DNA of 5,339 bases from an uncultured Candidatus Berkelbacteria bacterium. GTDB taxonomy: Bacteria; Patescibacteriota; UBA1384; CAILIB01. The stretch lies in contig CALBLZ010000230.1 in assembly GCA_937895715.1 (NCBI GenBank), forward strand, positions 1 through 5,339, given 5' to 3'. The position numbers were made by a program, and so were the translations under genes. Positions within the stretch are counted from its first letter, which is position 1, and every line of letters begins with the position of its first letter. The notes beneath the pieces were generated by a model that worked only from the letters and a program-made list of their open reading frames with translations, made no database searches and was not told where the DNA came from. Of this stretch, positions 5,208 to 5,339 are shown piece after piece.

Positions 5208-5339
5208 ATGAATAATGCTGTCACTCAAAATAAGACTATTTTGAATGCTTCTGGTACTGATCCTAACAAGATCCTGCCAATGAAGTACCACTGGGCTCGT
5301 AAGCACTACAAATCCGGCGTGGCCAACAACTGGACCCCC
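5208..5339 (+). CDS. nrdB: Ribonucleoside-diphosphate reductase, beta subunit, 3'-partial
   Basis: Only the first 44 codons are in the window and the frame is open at its end. The stretch KILPMKYHWARKHYKSGVAN followed by NWTP (residues 21-44) matches the start of class I beta subunits, where a Tyr/Trp-containing helix leads to (V/A)AN.WTPEEI. The beta subunit is a ferritin-like dimetal protein that generates the radical passed to NrdA. Its metal ligands and radical site lie beyond the window, so the subclass cannot be told. The gene starts 35 nt after nrdA, consistent with an nrdR-nrdA-nrdB operon. An in-frame ATG at 5199 would add three residues; neither start has an SD. The identity rests on a short segment plus the operon context. 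Confidence 0.88.
   Translation, partial: MNNAVTQNKTILNASGTDPNKILPMKYHWARKHYKSGVANNWTP

Overview
The window looks like chromosomal DNA of a bacterium that uses the standard genetic code (TGA is a genuine stop at the end of nrdR), with GC content near one half by eye. All genes lie on the + strand, and I see no mobile element, CRISPR array, tRNA or rRNA. No gene is diagnostic of a taxon. The compact layout, SD-less starts behind likely promoters and the protein styles would fit a Candidate Phyla Radiation / Saccharibacteria-like or other monoderm lineage. That placement is a low-confidence inference.

Layout. Bases 2-976 are the 3' part of a class I (Schiff-base) fructose-1,6-bisphosphate aldolase whose N-terminus lies outside the window. 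Bases 977-1143 hold two adjacent stem-loops, the second a long-looped terminator or leader structure, and a possible four-codon mini-ORF. Bases 1144-1608 encode a small exported, helical protein with a Gly/Met-rich tail and unknown function, closed by a textbook UUCG-loop terminator at 1626-1649. The rest is a ribonucleotide reductase module: two NrdR boxes (1739-1754 and 1772-1787), then nrdR (1795-2232), nrdA (2245-5172) and the first 44 codons of nrdB (5208 to the window end).

How the genes work together. NrdA and NrdB form a class I ribonucleotide reductase that makes deoxyribonucleotides. NrdR is the nucleotide-sensing Zn-ribbon/ATP-cone repressor that would bind the two boxes and close the promoter of its own operon when dATP is plentiful. 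The operon therefore senses nucleotides at two levels: transcription through the NrdR cone, and enzyme activity through two tandem N-terminal cones in NrdA, the second of them degenerate. The aldolase and the exported protein have no evident link to this module and are separated from it by terminators.

Most worth checking: the phased NrdR box pair over the nrdR promoter, the tandem ATP-cones of NrdA, a 12-A homopolymer placed just after the first cone in nrdA, the SD-less (possibly leaderless) starts of three genes, and the structured region after the aldolase gene. Nothing here proves a previously undescribed system; the content is mainly core metabolism.
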